From: Sulfuritalea sp.
GTDB taxonomy: Bacteria; Pseudomonadota; Gammaproteobacteria; Burkholderiales; Rhodocyclaceae
Length of the DNA stretch: 64,000 bases
Direction of reading: 5' to 3'
Assembly (NCBI GenBank): GCA_023229545.1
Contig: JALNZB010000008.1
Span: 1-64,000 of the forward strand
Shown: positions 26,555 through 36,236 of the stretch, in pieces
Layout of the letters: each line of letters opens with the position of its first letter
How positions within the stretch are numbered: position 1 is the stretch's first letter
Position numbers and translations under genes: made by a program
The notes under the pieces: model-generated
What the model was told of the DNA's origin: nothing
Database searches by the model: none
The model's input: the letters and a program-made list of their open reading frames with translations, nothing else

Positions 26555-27455
26555 TCCCGGCCAGCGGCGGGCTCTTGTGACAGGCGCCACGGGCTACATC
26601 GGGAGCCATCTGGTCAAGTTTCTGGTTGACTCAGGCTGGCAGACAAGCATCGTAATTCGACCGGGATCGGATTTGGGCTGCCTGGACGAGTTGCAGAACA
26701 GAATCGAGATTCTTGTCCACGATGGCACCGTCGCCGGAATGGTCAAGCTTGTCGCGTCGTCCCGTCCGGACACCGTGTTTCATCTTGCGTCACTGTTTCT
26801 TGCGCAACATCGCTCCGAGGACATTGACACGCTAGTGACCAGCAATGTGCTCTTCGCCACGCAGTTGGTCGAAGCCATGGCAACTGCCGGGTGCGGTCGC
26901 CTTATCAATGTCGGCACGTCCTGGCAGCACTATGCAAACGATGGCTACAACCCGGTCAATCTCTATGCGGCAACCAAGCAAGCCTTCGACGACATTCTGC
27001 GCTATTACGTCGAGGCCACGCCAATCAAGGCAGTCACGCTGACGCTTTTCGACAGCTACGGGCCGAACGATCCGCGCCGGAAACTGCTCTCTTTGCTCCG
27101 CGACGCCGCGATGCATGGAACCCGGCTGCAAATGTCGCCGGGAGACCAGTTGATCGATTTGGTCTACATCGACGATATGATCGCCGCGTTCCTTTGTGCC
27201 GCGTCGCTGTTGCCGGTGCCGGACCGGGCTCACATGCGATATCGCGTTTCCTCTGGGGAACCGGTAAACCTAAGACAATTGGTTGCCACGATCGAGCGGG
27301 TTACCGGAAAGACGCTGGCCATCGACTGGGGCGGGCGGCCCTATCGACCGCGCGAAGTCATGTTGCCGTTCTGCCCTCACCCGCCGCTGCCTGGCTGGGC
27401 GCCTTCCATTTCTCTCGATCAGGGCATTGCGCGCGTAATGTTCGGGGCGTCATAG
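26544..27455 (+). CDS. NAD(P)-dependent sugar-nucleotide reductase/epimerase
   Basis: 303 aa from ATG 26544, overlapping the epimerase end. TGATGYIGSHL near 13 binds the cofactor; FHLASLFLAQ near 80, NVGTSWQHY and NLYAATKQAFDD (YxxxK) near 137 form the active site. The size and the end position in an rfbFGH-epimerase series fit the final C4 reductase of a CDP-3,6-dideoxyhexose pathway (AscF, YerF or RfbS type). Which dideoxyhexose is formed depends on its stereochemistry, which sequence alone does not give. Confidence 0.7.
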   Translation: MACDPGQRRALVTGATGYIGSHLVKFLVDSGWQTSIVIRPGSDLGCLDELQNRIEILVHDGTVAGMVKLVASSRPDTVFHLASLFLAQHRSEDIDTLVTSNVLFATQLVEAMATAGCGRLINVGTSWQHYANDGYNPVNLYAATKQAFDDILRYYVEATPIKAVTLTLFDSYGPNDPRRKLLSLLRDAAMHGTRLQMSPGDQLIDLVYIDDMIAAFLCAASLLPVPDRAHMRYRVSSGEPVNLRQLVATIERVTGKTLAIDWGGRPYRPREVMLPFCPHPPLPGWAPSISLDQGIARVMFGAS

Positions 27456-28559
27456 ATGAAAGCGATTACCGTCACCGCGCCCTCGGGCATTCTCTCGAAT
27501 GCCCTTCTGCATATCGTTCAGGGGCTGGAACAGTTGGGTATTGACGTACTCACCGACATTGATTTCCGGCCCGGGCGCCCCGATGGATCCGATAATGAAG
27601 GGGGGTTGAACATTTTTCCGCCCTACTCGGTACTCAAACCCACCCGGTTTCGCAAGGGCGAGGATCTTTCACATGGCCCCTTGTTTATCGACCTGACTTT
27701 CGGCAACCCCTCCGATTGGGGTGCTCTCACGGCAGAGTTGGCCGTTCGCCCCGTGATCTTCTTCAACATGAATGACAACTGCACCCTGATGGACTATCCA
27801 CCGCAATGGATCGTCTTTTCAGCCAATCACAGCAAGCACGCACATAAAGGAGGGAGGCTGTTCCCTTTTTCACTCGGTATTTCGGCCGATCTACTGGCAG
27901 TGATTGAAGATCGTTCATTGTTAACTCGCCCCAGGAATGGCAAGATTCTCAGAAACTTTCGTCCCTCGGGAAACCAGAACGTGCGGGACATGCTTGACCT
28001 TTCCCTGGTACCCCGGTTATCCAAATTCTTCACCGTGGATAGGTCGTTTGGAAGCGGACTGGACGGTTATCTCGACAGCATGTCCTCTTCAAGCGCAGTT
28101 CTCGCTTACGGCGGCCAGCTCGTTTTCGACTATTTCGACTCAGACCCCGACGCCGGGCTTGAACAGGCGACACAACAATCGCCAAGGGAAACGAAGCATT
28201 GCCGCTTCCAGCATTTTCGCGGCCCGGTGGAAATTCTGCGCTGGGATGGCTGGCGCTTCTATGAGGCGTGCGCATTTGGCTGCTGTCCATTTCAGCTGGA
28301 TTTCGAGAAATACGGGTTCGCCCTGCCAAAGCCCCCCGTCCCCTGGAAGGAGTACATTCCGATCGACTTGGAGGATGTCAGCTTTCTGCCGCTCCGGCTG
28401 GCCAATGAAATCGGCAACCGTCCCGACTTGTTTTCCACTATCGGATCCGCCGCACAAAAGTGGCTTATTGATAATGCATCTCCCGTGAGCCTCGCCAGAT
28501 TCGTACTCGACACGATTGTCGACGTGGCGAATTCAACGCTTGCTGACCAGGCAAGTTGA
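27456..28559 (+). CDS. Probable glycosyltransferase, CgeB-like tail
   Basis: 367 aa, starting directly after the previous stop. It opens with a Rossmann-like APSGILSNALLHIVQGL, and the last third has WRFYEACAFGCCPFQLDFEKYG. That segment resembles the donor-site helix of CgeB-like GT-B glycosyltransferases (E-x3-G-xxP). The middle is not recognised. Part of the same operon as the CDP-sugar genes, so it may transfer the dideoxyhexose made by them. Confidence 0.55.
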   Translation: MKAITVTAPSGILSNALLHIVQGLEQLGIDVLTDIDFRPGRPDGSDNEGGLNIFPPYSVLKPTRFRKGEDLSHGPLFIDLTFGNPSDWGALTAELAVRPVIFFNMNDNCTLMDYPPQWIVFSANHSKHAHKGGRLFPFSLGISADLLAVIEDRSLLTRPRNGKILRNFRPSGNQNVRDMLDLSLVPRLSKFFTVDRSFGSGLDGYLDSMSSSSAVLAYGGQLVFDYFDSDPDAGLEQATQQSPRETKHCRFQHFRGPVEILRWDGWRFYEACAFGCCPFQLDFEKYGFALPKPPVPWKEYIPIDLEDVSFLPLRLANEIGNRPDLFSTIGSAAQKWLIDNASPVSLARFVLDTIVDVANSTLADQAS

Positions 28560-28585
28560 ACCACCCTCAAGACCAGGATCAAACC

Positions 28586-29320
28586 ATGCGCCTGCCCATT
28601 ACCGTCGTGGCGATCGACACCGACCCGGATTCCCATCCCTTGACTCGTTTTGCGGTAAAGCAGACGCTACTCGGGATCGATGTGCAGGATGTCCTGTTTT
28701 TTGGCGGGACGCCGCTTGGCCTTGGCGAGCGCTTCGTTGAAACACAGCGCTTTGACTCGATCGATACCTACAGCGAGTTCGTCCTCAAGTGTTTGTGGCC
28801 TTTCATCAGCACGGAGTTCATCCTCATTGTCCATTGGGACGGGTTTGTCGTCAGCCCGGCGCACTGGCGCGATGATTTCCTTGCCTACGACTACCTCGGC
28901 GCCCCCTGGGCCTGGACCACTGATGAGCACCGTGTTGGCAATGGCGGCTTCTGCATCCGCAGTCGGCGGCTGCTGACGGCCTGCAAGGACACCAAGATTC
29001 GTCGCTTTCCGGAAATCCCCTTCGGTGGCATCGAAGACATCGTGATCTGCCGTTTGTACCGAAAGTACCTGGAGGAAAAAGGCATCCGCTATGCACCCGT
29101 CGAAGTGGCCGAGATGTTTTCTTACGAGGCGGGGGCCCTGACTCGCCAGCCATTTGGTTTCCATGGGCCGGCCAACATGCCGATCTTCGTCCCCGAAAAA
29201 TACTTGCTTGAACTCGCGCCGGCGCTGAAAAAAAAGATCCAGCCGGGACCGGTGCTTGACACGTTCATTCAGCATTGCTCACTGCGTGGCTATCGGGAAT
29301 TGCCGACTCTGATGGCCTAA
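28586..29320 (+). CDS. DUF5672-type protein, probable glycosyltransferase
   Basis: 244 aa from ATG 28586, with AGGA 8 bases upstream; a TTG at 28556 would add ten residues and overlap the previous gene. Family motifs are ILIVHWDGFVV near 81, DYLGAPWAW near 103, VGNGGFCIRSRRLL near 115 and GGIEDIVICRLYR near 145. The last resembles the acidic catalytic segment of GT-A enzymes. Members of this family are common in glycan clusters alongside GT41 enzymes. Its stop overlaps the convergent stop of the next gene. Confidence 0.65.
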   Translation: MRLPITVVAIDTDPDSHPLTRFAVKQTLLGIDVQDVLFFGGTPLGLGERFVETQRFDSIDTYSEFVLKCLWPFISTEFILIVHWDGFVVSPAHWRDDFLAYDYLGAPWAWTTDEHRVGNGGFCIRSRRLLTACKDTKIRRFPEIPFGGIEDIVICRLYRKYLEEKGIRYAPVEVAEMFSYEAGALTRQPFGFHGPANMPIFVPEKYLLELAPALKKKIQPGPVLDTFIQHCSLRGYRELPTLMA

Positions 29321-31191
29321 AGCATGTCAGGCGAGGCGCCCAGGTTTTGCTTGCGCCACATCGCAATGTAGATCGCTTCGAGGTTCTTGCAGAATGTGGC
29401 CGTATTGAATAACGGGGATGTCGCGAAGTTTTCACGCAGCTTGGCTTTTAGTCGGGCCACCCGCTCCGGCTGCAAGGCCAGGGCATTTGCCAGCGCCTCA
29501 TAGTCTGCAAGCGAATGGGTTGCCAGTTCCGGCAAGCCCGCCGCGTGCAACAAGCTGCCGGCCACGCGGGCGTGAAAAGCATTCCCCATGCAGGTGACAA
29601 CAGGCAAACCCACCATCAGGGCATCGGCTGCCGTGGTGTGAGCGTTGTACGGATAGGTGTCGAGAAACATGTCGGCCAATCGATAACGAGCCAGATGATC
29701 CTCCACGCGCGGCACCCGGGTGGCGAAGACGAGCCGACTCGACTCCACCCCATGCGCCTCGGCGGCAGCGCATAGATTTCTCTGGCTGGTTTCGTTGCGC
29801 GACATGAGCCACAGTACGCTGTCCGGATGGCGCAGCAGCAGTCGCATCCAGATGTCGAATACATAGGGAGTAATCTTGTAATCGTGACAGAAGGCGCAGA
29901 ACACCAGACCGTTCTCAGGCAAGCCGAATGCGCTGCGGGCAGGCGTCTCGCCTGCAATTTCGACACTGCTGTCGGTGGGCAGATAGGCATCCGGCAGGTA
30001 GGCAATTTTCTCTTTGTAGTAGGGCCAATGTTCGCGCGGAATCACGTGTCGATCGGCAATCAGGTAATCAATATAGTCGACGCCCATCGATCCGGCATAG
30101 CCGAGAAAATTCACCTGTAGGGGAGCTGGGCGCTGTGCAACGATTTCCGGCTTGGCGTCGGCGGTAAAACCCGCCAGGTCGACCGCTATGTCGATTTCCA
30201 GATCGCGCATCAGCCGTGCAATCTGACTGGCGGATGCCGTCTTGACATCGTAAAAGCGATCGAAAGACTTCAGCATTCGGGCGCGCAAACGGCTTTTATC
30301 GTCAATTCCGAGCGAGATGGCAATGGTTTCAAAACGTGACTTGTCGTGGTGCTCGAAAATGCCCGCCATCAGATGGCCGACGGGGTGCTCGCGCAAATCC
30401 GGCGAAATGTAGGCGAGGCGGATGCGCTCGTGGCGATATATCTCGCCATTCCACAGCGGCTTCGCGGACGGCGGGTAGAGCTGCTCGGCAAATATCCGCG
30501 CGGCTTGATAGTGGTCGCCGGCAAAGTCGGAGATCGCCATCATCGCCAGCGATTTTGTTGCCCGGCGACCGGCGCGCGTCGCCGCGATGATGTCGCGAAC
30601 GGTCTGGTCGTAGTCAGTCCAGTCGCAGACATGCAGACGCTCCAGGCAGACCAGCCCGGGCCCGTAGTCGTAATTTGGCTGGACTTTCAACAAATGCTCG
30701 AACATGGCGATGGCCCGTTCGCTCTGCTTGAATTCGGTAAGCAGCACGGCGCAATTTGCCAACGCCGTCGGATAGTCCGGATTGATCGTCAAAACCTGAT
30801 TGAAGCGCTCCAGCGCTTCGCGATGGCGAAGCAAATCTCGAAGAGCTACGCCACTATTGACGAGGGCCTCGATGTAATCAGGCTGCAAGGCGATCGCCGC
30901 ATCAAAATGCTGCAAAGCCGCCTCTGCGCCCGCCCCAGCCACACGGAGGGCGGAGCCGGCCAGAAAACGCAGAGGAGCATATCCAGGGGCCGCAGCGATT
31001 CCTGTGTTCGCCCAACGCAACGCCTCGGCGGAGTCGCCTCGTCTGATCGCGATGACACCGAGCGAATAGCAGGCGGCCGGATGGCCCGGATGAATGTCCA
31101 GCGCGGCATTGAACAAACGAACGGCCTCGTCGAGTTCTCCCCGCTCCTGTGCGTGAATCGCATTGACAAGAAGTTGCTGTAAATCGTCCAT
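29317..31191 (-). CDS. TPR protein with GT41 (OGT-like) glycosyltransferase domain
   Basis: 624 aa from ATG 31191; GAGG stands 8 bases before it, and an upstream in-frame start would add 38 residues with no TPR character. Residues 1-200 hold five or six TPR units (GELDEAVRLFNAAL, ALDIHPGHPAACYSLG and similar). The catalytic part starts near 270 (IRLAYISPDLREHPVGHL) and includes DLAGFTADAKPEI, APLQVNFLGYAG and NAHTTAADALMVGLPVV, where the His of the last motif is kept. Unlike the GT41 protein at 6118 it has no methyltransferase tail. GT41 enzymes glycosylate proteins in the cytoplasm. It is divergent from the type I secretion genes. A flagellin or the giant repeat protein are both plausible substrates. 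Confidence 0.85.
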   Translation of the reverse strand: MDDLQQLLVNAIHAQERGELDEAVRLFNAALDIHPGHPAACYSLGVIAIRRGDSAEALRWANTGIAAAPGYAPLRFLAGSALRVAGAGAEAALQHFDAAIALQPDYIEALVNSGVALRDLLRHREALERFNQVLTINPDYPTALANCAVLLTEFKQSERAIAMFEHLLKVQPNYDYGPGLVCLERLHVCDWTDYDQTVRDIIAATRAGRRATKSLAMMAISDFAGDHYQAARIFAEQLYPPSAKPLWNGEIYRHERIRLAYISPDLREHPVGHLMAGIFEHHDKSRFETIAISLGIDDKSRLRARMLKSFDRFYDVKTASASQIARLMRDLEIDIAVDLAGFTADAKPEIVAQRPAPLQVNFLGYAGSMGVDYIDYLIADRHVIPREHWPYYKEKIAYLPDAYLPTDSSVEIAGETPARSAFGLPENGLVFCAFCHDYKITPYVFDIWMRLLLRHPDSVLWLMSRNETSQRNLCAAAEAHGVESSRLVFATRVPRVEDHLARYRLADMFLDTYPYNAHTTAADALMVGLPVVTCMGNAFHARVAGSLLHAAGLPELATHSLADYEALANALALQPERVARLKAKLRENFATSPLFNTATFCKNLEAIYIAMWRKQNLGASPDML

Positions 31192-31505
31192 CCTCGAAAC
31201 CTCGACTGGAACCACAGAAATCACATGCGCCGCATTCGTCACCCCCCGCTGGGGGCAGGAATCCTCAGTTGTGAAGAGTAATTGTGCTCCGCAAGACTTC
31301 GTCAATAGCGAAAAGCCGCTTTTACCGGCCTTCTCTGCCTTTGATGCCGTGGCACGGGAATATGAAACGGTCGCGCCTGACCCTGGCTTGCCGGATTGGC
31401 GTTACCGTCAAATTTCGCTTTCAACGAGTACAACGAATAGATAAGACGGATTTTATGCTCCTGTTAGCAGATAGACCCCACGTTCTGATCCTCTAGGATG
31501 GGGAA
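31192..31505. other. 314-bp divergent intergenic region between the GT41 gene and the type I exporter
   Basis: It must hold promoters for both flanking genes, but I find no clear sigma-70, sigma-54 or sigma-28 match. A GGGGAA site for the ABC gene lies at its right end. No gene is evident. Confidence 0.45.
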
Positions 31506-33233
31506 ATGGCCTCAATGTCTTCACGCACGGCACCTGACGCAGGGGCCAAGCCGCAACCTTCGCCCCTCCTCAAGATTTTGCTTGAGACGCGCTCGGCCTG
31601 GGTGGCCGTGCTTGTATTCAGCATGACAATCAACATTCTGATGCTGGCGCCCACGATCTACATGATGCAGGTATCGGACCGCGTCATGACCAGCCGCAAC
31701 ATGACGACCCTGTTCATGCTGAGCCTGCTTGCGCTGGCGATCTTCGCGGTCATGGGCACATTGGAATGGGCTCGTTCGCGCGTCATGGTGCGGCTTGGGG
31801 TGCGGCTCGACAGACGACTGGGCGCGAAGTTGCTCTCCCTGTCCCATCGGTTCGAGGTGGAGAAGATTGCCGATGGCCGCCGACTGCTGTCCGACCTCAC
31901 TCAAGTACGGACCTTTCTTACCGGGTACGCAATATTCGCGGTACTCGATGCGCCCTGGGTACCCATCTTTATCGTCGTCACGGTATTGCTTCACCCGACA
32001 CTGGCTGTTGTCGTCCTCGGTGGCGCCATAGTGATGGTGGTTCTAGCCTACTTTACCGAACGGACTACTCGAGCTCCGCTTGAGGATTCCAACAACAGTG
32101 CGGCAGAAACGTCCCAGTTCGTAGCCACCAACATGCGGCACGGAGAAATCATCGAGGCGATGGGCATGTTCCCGATGATGCTCGAACGCTGGCAAAAAAA
32201 GCAGGATCGACATCTGTTACAACAGGCCATCGCCAGTGATCGTGCAGGTCTGACCCAGGGCGTGACGAAATTTGTCCGCATGGCAAATCAGGCGATTGCG
32301 ATGGGTGTTGGCGGCTTCCTGTTTCTATCAACCGATGTCTCCCCCTCCATCGTTTTTGCGGCAATGCTCTTGTCCAGCAGAATCTCCGGGCCCATAGAAG
32401 CGCTGACGGCAACCTGGTCGCAACTTGGCACCGTCGCCGAATCATGGAAACGTCTTGACGACGCCTTGCGCCATGCCGAAAAGACGTATTCCGGCATCAC
32501 CTTGCCCGCGCCAAAGGGAGAAGTAAGTTTGGAGGGCGTTTTCGGCGGCCCGCCAGGCGGCACGAATCCATTCGTGCAAAACGTCAATCTCAATATCCCG
32601 GCCGGGGTCGTGGTCGCAATCGTCGGTTCCAGTGCGTCGGGAAAGTCGACACTGGTGCGCCTGATCACGGGCGTATGGGTTCCGCGCATGGGAACGGTGC
32701 GTCTTGATGGTGCCGATCTTCGCACCTGGCCGCGTGATCAACTTGGCCCTTACATCGGATACGTACCCCAGGATGTTGAACTGATTGAAGGTACCGTCGC
32801 CGAAAATATCGCACGACTGGGTTCACTCGATAGCGAAAAAGTCATCGCTGCGGCACGTGCGGCCGGCGTCCATGACATGGTGCTGCAGATGGCCGATGGC
32901 TACGGTACGCAAGTGGGCTCCAATGGCGCTTTTCTTTCCGGCGGCCAGCGCCAGCGCATCGCCCTCGCCCGCGCGATGTATGGCGAACCACCCCTGCTGG
33001 TGCTGGATGAACCGAACGCCAACCTGGACGAAGCGGGAGAGCTAGCCCTGGACACAGCGCTTCAGCAGGCCAAGCAGCGCGGACAAACAGTGATAATTGT
33101 CAGTCATCGACCAATTGCGATACGCAATTGCGACCTGATTCTTGTCATGCAGGAAGGGCAGGTATCGCTCTATGGCCCCCGCGAACTGGTGATGGCCAAG
33201 CTTGCCGCCGCCGCAACTGCGGCAAAGGGCTGA
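31506..33233 (+). CDS. Type I secretion ABC transporter, PrtD/HasD type
   Basis: 575 aa, the usual PrtD length. The first ~300 residues hold the membrane domain (hydrophobic segments near 34-54, 68-86, 140-185 and 260-290). There is no N-terminal C39 peptidase, so cleavage of a leader is not expected. The nucleotide-binding domain has Walker A GSSASGKST near 374, signature LSGGQRQRIALARA and Walker B LLVLDEPNANLD. The related exporters send RTX proteins, proteases, lipases and adhesins with an uncleaved C-terminal signal straight to the outside. It heads a three-gene exporter. No substrate gene lies beside it, so the substrate is elsewhere; the giant repeat protein at the left edge is one candidate. 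Confidence 0.88.
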   Translation: MASMSSRTAPDAGAKPQPSPLLKILLETRSAWVAVLVFSMTINILMLAPTIYMMQVSDRVMTSRNMTTLFMLSLLALAIFAVMGTLEWARSRVMVRLGVRLDRRLGAKLLSLSHRFEVEKIADGRRLLSDLTQVRTFLTGYAIFAVLDAPWVPIFIVVTVLLHPTLAVVVLGGAIVMVVLAYFTERTTRAPLEDSNNSAAETSQFVATNMRHGEIIEAMGMFPMMLERWQKKQDRHLLQQAIASDRAGLTQGVTKFVRMANQAIAMGVGGFLFLSTDVSPSIVFAAMLLSSRISGPIEALTATWSQLGTVAESWKRLDDALRHAEKTYSGITLPAPKGEVSLEGVFGGPPGGTNPFVQNVNLNIPAGVVVAIVGSSASGKSTLVRLITGVWVPRMGTVRLDGADLRTWPRDQLGPYIGYVPQDVELIEGTVAENIARLGSLDSEKVIAAARAAGVHDMVLQMADGYGTQVGSNGAFLSGGQRQRIALARAMYGEPPLLVLDEPNANLDEAGELALDTALQQAKQRGQTVIIVSHRPIAIRNCDLILVMQEGQVSLYGPRELVMAKLAAAATAAKG

Positions 33234-33391
33234 ACATCGCGGCAGCGACGCCTCGGTTCGCCGAAAAGTCGGATTTGACCAGGAACAAGGCATCGGGAAG
33301 ACCGGCTTTTCCCTGCGTTTATCCGTCTTTGCCCAAATTGGCAGGCACTAAGATGCTTGAATGCGACTAATGTGTTCCGCAAGTTTCTGTC

Positions 33392-34783
33392 ATGGCGGCT
33401 AGCGCTCCCTGGTGGCGCAGGATACTGCGCCGGTCGGTAGCCCAGCAAGCCAGCCCGACCATGGCGAAAGACCCTGGGGCGGGATATTCCCTCGACGATC
33501 TCGACGATCCCAGCGGCGCCATCGCCTTTGGTTACGGGGTGATCTTCTTCGGGCTTGGTCTCACGGCATTGTGGGCCATATTTGCGCCTCTCGGCGAGGG
33601 AATCACCGCCCCCGGAGTCGTTGTCGTTGAATCCAAGCGCAAGGTGATCTCCCACCTCACGGGGGGCACTGTGACCGCCGTCAAAGTTCGCGAAAACCAG
33701 GCGGTGAAAGAGGGGGATGTTCTTCTTGAGCTTGATGCAGTCCGGGCCGAGTCGGCCCGCGATACCGTGCTTCACGAATACATCGCCGCTGCGGCCAGAA
33801 TGATTCGGCTCAACGGGGAACTGGCCTTTGTACCGAGTTTGAAGTTTCCTGACGATGTAATCGCCTATGCGGCGCAATTGGGACGCGAAGATCTTCTGCG
33901 CGCTCAGGAACAGTTGTTCCGCGCGCGGCAGAGTGCCTTCAAGAGCGAAGTGGCCATCCTCCAGGAAAATCTGACGGCTTCGCGAATCCAGGCAACCGGG
34001 GCACGCAATCAGCTCTATGCACGTCGCCAGCAGGTGGAGTCGCTGCGCAAGGAGCTTGAGAGTACGCGACCGCTGGTCGAAGAAGGCTACACTCCACGCA
34101 ACCGCCTGCTTGAGCAGGAGCGGCAACTCGCGGAACTTACCAGCATAGCCAGCGATCTTGAGGCGCGAATCGCCCGCGAGGGAAGTAGCGGCGCCGAAAT
34201 CCGGCTGCGCGAACTTCAGCGTCGGCAGGAGTATCTCAAGGAGGTGGAAACACAGGCGACCGAGACCCACCGGGAAGTCGCCAACCTGAGTGAACGGCTG
34301 AAGGATGCCGAGGCCGACCTTGATCGGATGACGGTTCGCGCCCCCTTGTCGGGGCAAGTCGTCTCCATGGCGGCGCAAGCCCCTGGCGGAGTCATTACGC
34401 CAAACAGCAAGCTGATGGAGATTGTTCCCGCCGGCGACAAGTTGCTGATTGACGTGAAAGTGCCGATCACCGCCGCAAGCCGCGTCAAGCCAGACCTGGA
34501 AACGGACATACGAATCACCAGTTTCCCCGATACTCCATCACTCATCATCCAGGGCCGGGTTCAGTCCGTATCCCGTGATCGTCACGACCCGTCACCACCG
34601 GAATTGCCGCACTATCTGGCCCGCGTCGAAGTAACGCAGGAAGGGATCAACAAACTTCAGGGCCGTCAGTTGCGCCCCGGCATGTCAACGGATGTCGTGA
34701 TCAAGACCGGCGAGCGAAGCTTCATGAGATATCTGATGGACCCGATTACGCGCCGGCTCTTCGAGTCCTTCAAAGAGCCCTGA
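33392..34783 (+). CDS. Type I secretion membrane fusion protein, HlyD/PrtE family
   Basis: 463 aa. One inner-membrane span near 46-66 (IAFGYGVIFFGLGLTALWAI), then a lipoyl-like strand region (GGTVTAVKVRENQAVKEGD), a long coiled coil of Gln/Glu/Arg-rich helices from about 165 to 310, and a C-terminal beta barrel (VRAPLSGQVVSMAAQAPGGV, GMSTDVVIKTGERS) ending in YLMDPITRRLFESFKE, typical of this family. Links the ABC protein to the outer-membrane channel across the periplasm. Confidence 0.87.
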   Translation: MAASAPWWRRILRRSVAQQASPTMAKDPGAGYSLDDLDDPSGAIAFGYGVIFFGLGLTALWAIFAPLGEGITAPGVVVVESKRKVISHLTGGTVTAVKVRENQAVKEGDVLLELDAVRAESARDTVLHEYIAAAARMIRLNGELAFVPSLKFPDDVIAYAAQLGREDLLRAQEQLFRARQSAFKSEVAILQENLTASRIQATGARNQLYARRQQVESLRKELESTRPLVEEGYTPRNRLLEQERQLAELTSIASDLEARIAREGSSGAEIRLRELQRRQEYLKEVETQATETHREVANLSERLKDAEADLDRMTVRAPLSGQVVSMAAQAPGGVITPNSKLMEIVPAGDKLLIDVKVPITAASRVKPDLETDIRITSFPDTPSLIIQGRVQSVSRDRHDPSPPELPHYLARVEVTQEGINKLQGRQLRPGMSTDVVIKTGERSFMRYLMDPITRRLFESFKEP

Positions 34784-34784
34784 T

Positions 34785-36236
34785 ATGCCCAGTCGCCGAT
34801 CAGGCTTGAATGGAATGCACAGCTTCCGGCTTGGGGCTGGGTTGCCTGGGATGTTTGCCCTGTCGCTGGTGCTCACGGCAGGCTGCTCGCAGGTCGGCGA
34901 CTACCAACGTCCTGACTCCTATCTCCCGGATAAATGGCAGCAGAGGGAAACTGCCGACGGAACATTGAGGGCAAGTCAAACCGAATGGCGCACGTTCTTT
35001 CAGGACCCGCGCCTACAGGCATTGATCGCCAGCGCCCTAGAGCACAACAGCGACCTGAAAATTGCCTTGGCAAGGGTTTCGGAAACACGCGCGCAGTACG
35101 GCATCGCAAACGCGGATCGCCTGCCGTCGACGAGCCTCTCAGGGACCAAGACGAAGAGCAAAATTCCCGCCGCATTTACCGGCACCGATCGCCCGGTGAC
35201 GACCGAGCGTACCGAGCTTTCGCTCACCGCCGTATCGTTTGAGCTCGACTTCTGGGGACGCGTTGCAAATCTCTCCGAGGCCGCACGCGCCAGCTATCTT
35301 GCCAGCGAGTCCGCCAGTCGGGCCATGCGCATAGCTTTGATTTCGGAAGTGGCAAATCTCTACTTCACTCAACTGGAACTTGGGGAAAGAACAGCGATTG
35401 CGCGCGCCGCAATCGACTCCAGAAAAAAGTATCGTGATTTGATACAGCGCGGAATGGAATTGGGCGCCGCCGCACGCTCGGATTATCTTCTGGCTGCGGG
35501 AGCTTTCCATTCTGCTCAGGGCGAACTGGCGGCTCTTGAAAATCAGCAGGCGAACGCCGAACATGCGCTGAGACTCCTGGTCGGCAAACCCCTTGATGAA
35601 ATGCCTGCGGGGAAAACGCTGCATGAACAGGATGTGCGCAACGATCTGGCGCCTGGAATTCCATCCGAGGTTCTGTATGCGAGGCCGGACGTAATCGCGG
35701 CCGAGAATCGCCTGAAGGAAGCCCATGCGAATGTCGGAGCGGCGCGAGCCGCGTTTCTGCCGAGGATGCTGCTGACAGCGGCCGTCGGCCTCGCCAGCCC
35801 TACGCTGGCCGGACTCTTCGCGCCCGGAACGGGCAACTGGAGCTTTCAGCCAGCCCTGTCTTTGCCGCTGTTCGATGGCGGCCGAACAGCGGGTTTCGCG
35901 GACATCGCGGAAGCGCGAAGGAATTCGGCCGTCGCCGACTATGAAAAAACCATCCAGCAGGCCTTCCGCGAAGTCGCCGATCTGCTGTCGGCCCGGGCCA
36001 GCCTGGCGGAGCAGCGACAAGCTACCGAGGCCATAGTCAGAGCGTATCAGGAACGACTGATTGTCGCCGAGGCACGTTTCAAGTCGGGAAGCGCCAGCTA
36101 TCTCGATGTACTGGACGCGCAGCGTGAACTGTTCGCCCAGAAACAGGGTGCCGTGCAGATTCGCCGCTCGCAACTAAGCGCCGCCGCCCAACTCTACAAG
36201 GCGCTAGGCGGAGGAGATATGCCCGCTCAAACCTGA
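34785..36236 (+). CDS. Outer-membrane efflux lipoprotein, NodT/OprM family
   Basis: 483 aa. The N-terminus is a lipoprotein signal: a hydrophobic run ending in LTAGC, with the acylated Cys near residue 34. Two outer membrane efflux repeats follow (FQDPRLQALIASALEHNSDL and the later YARPDVIAAENRLKEAHANVGAA). It sits two bases after the fusion protein, so it should be the outer-membrane partner. It looks like the OprM/CusC branch of efflux pumps rather than the TolC branch usual for type I secretion. Its end overlaps fliE by 10 bases on the opposite strand. Confidence 0.82.
   Translation: MPSRRSGLNGMHSFRLGAGLPGMFALSLVLTAGCSQVGDYQRPDSYLPDKWQQRETADGTLRASQTEWRTFFQDPRLQALIASALEHNSDLKIALARVSETRAQYGIANADRLPSTSLSGTKTKSKIPAAFTGTDRPVTTERTELSLTAVSFELDFWGRVANLSEAARASYLASESASRAMRIALISEVANLYFTQLELGERTAIARAAIDSRKKYRDLIQRGMELGAAARSDYLLAAGAFHSAQGELAALENQQANAEHALRLLVGKPLDEMPAGKTLHEQDVRNDLAPGIPSEVLYARPDVIAAENRLKEAHANVGAARAAFLPRMLLTAAVGLASPTLAGLFAPGTGNWSFQPALSLPLFDGGRTAGFADIAEARRNSAVADYEKTIQQAFREVADLLSARASLAEQRQATEAIVRAYQERLIVAEARFKSGSASYLDVLDAQRELFAQKQGAVQIRRSQLSAAAQLYKALGGGDMPAQT

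Noticed and set aside
31344..31362. TGGCACG-like sigma-54 promoter before the type I exporter
   Set aside because: The -24 box is good but the -12 position reads TG instead of GC.
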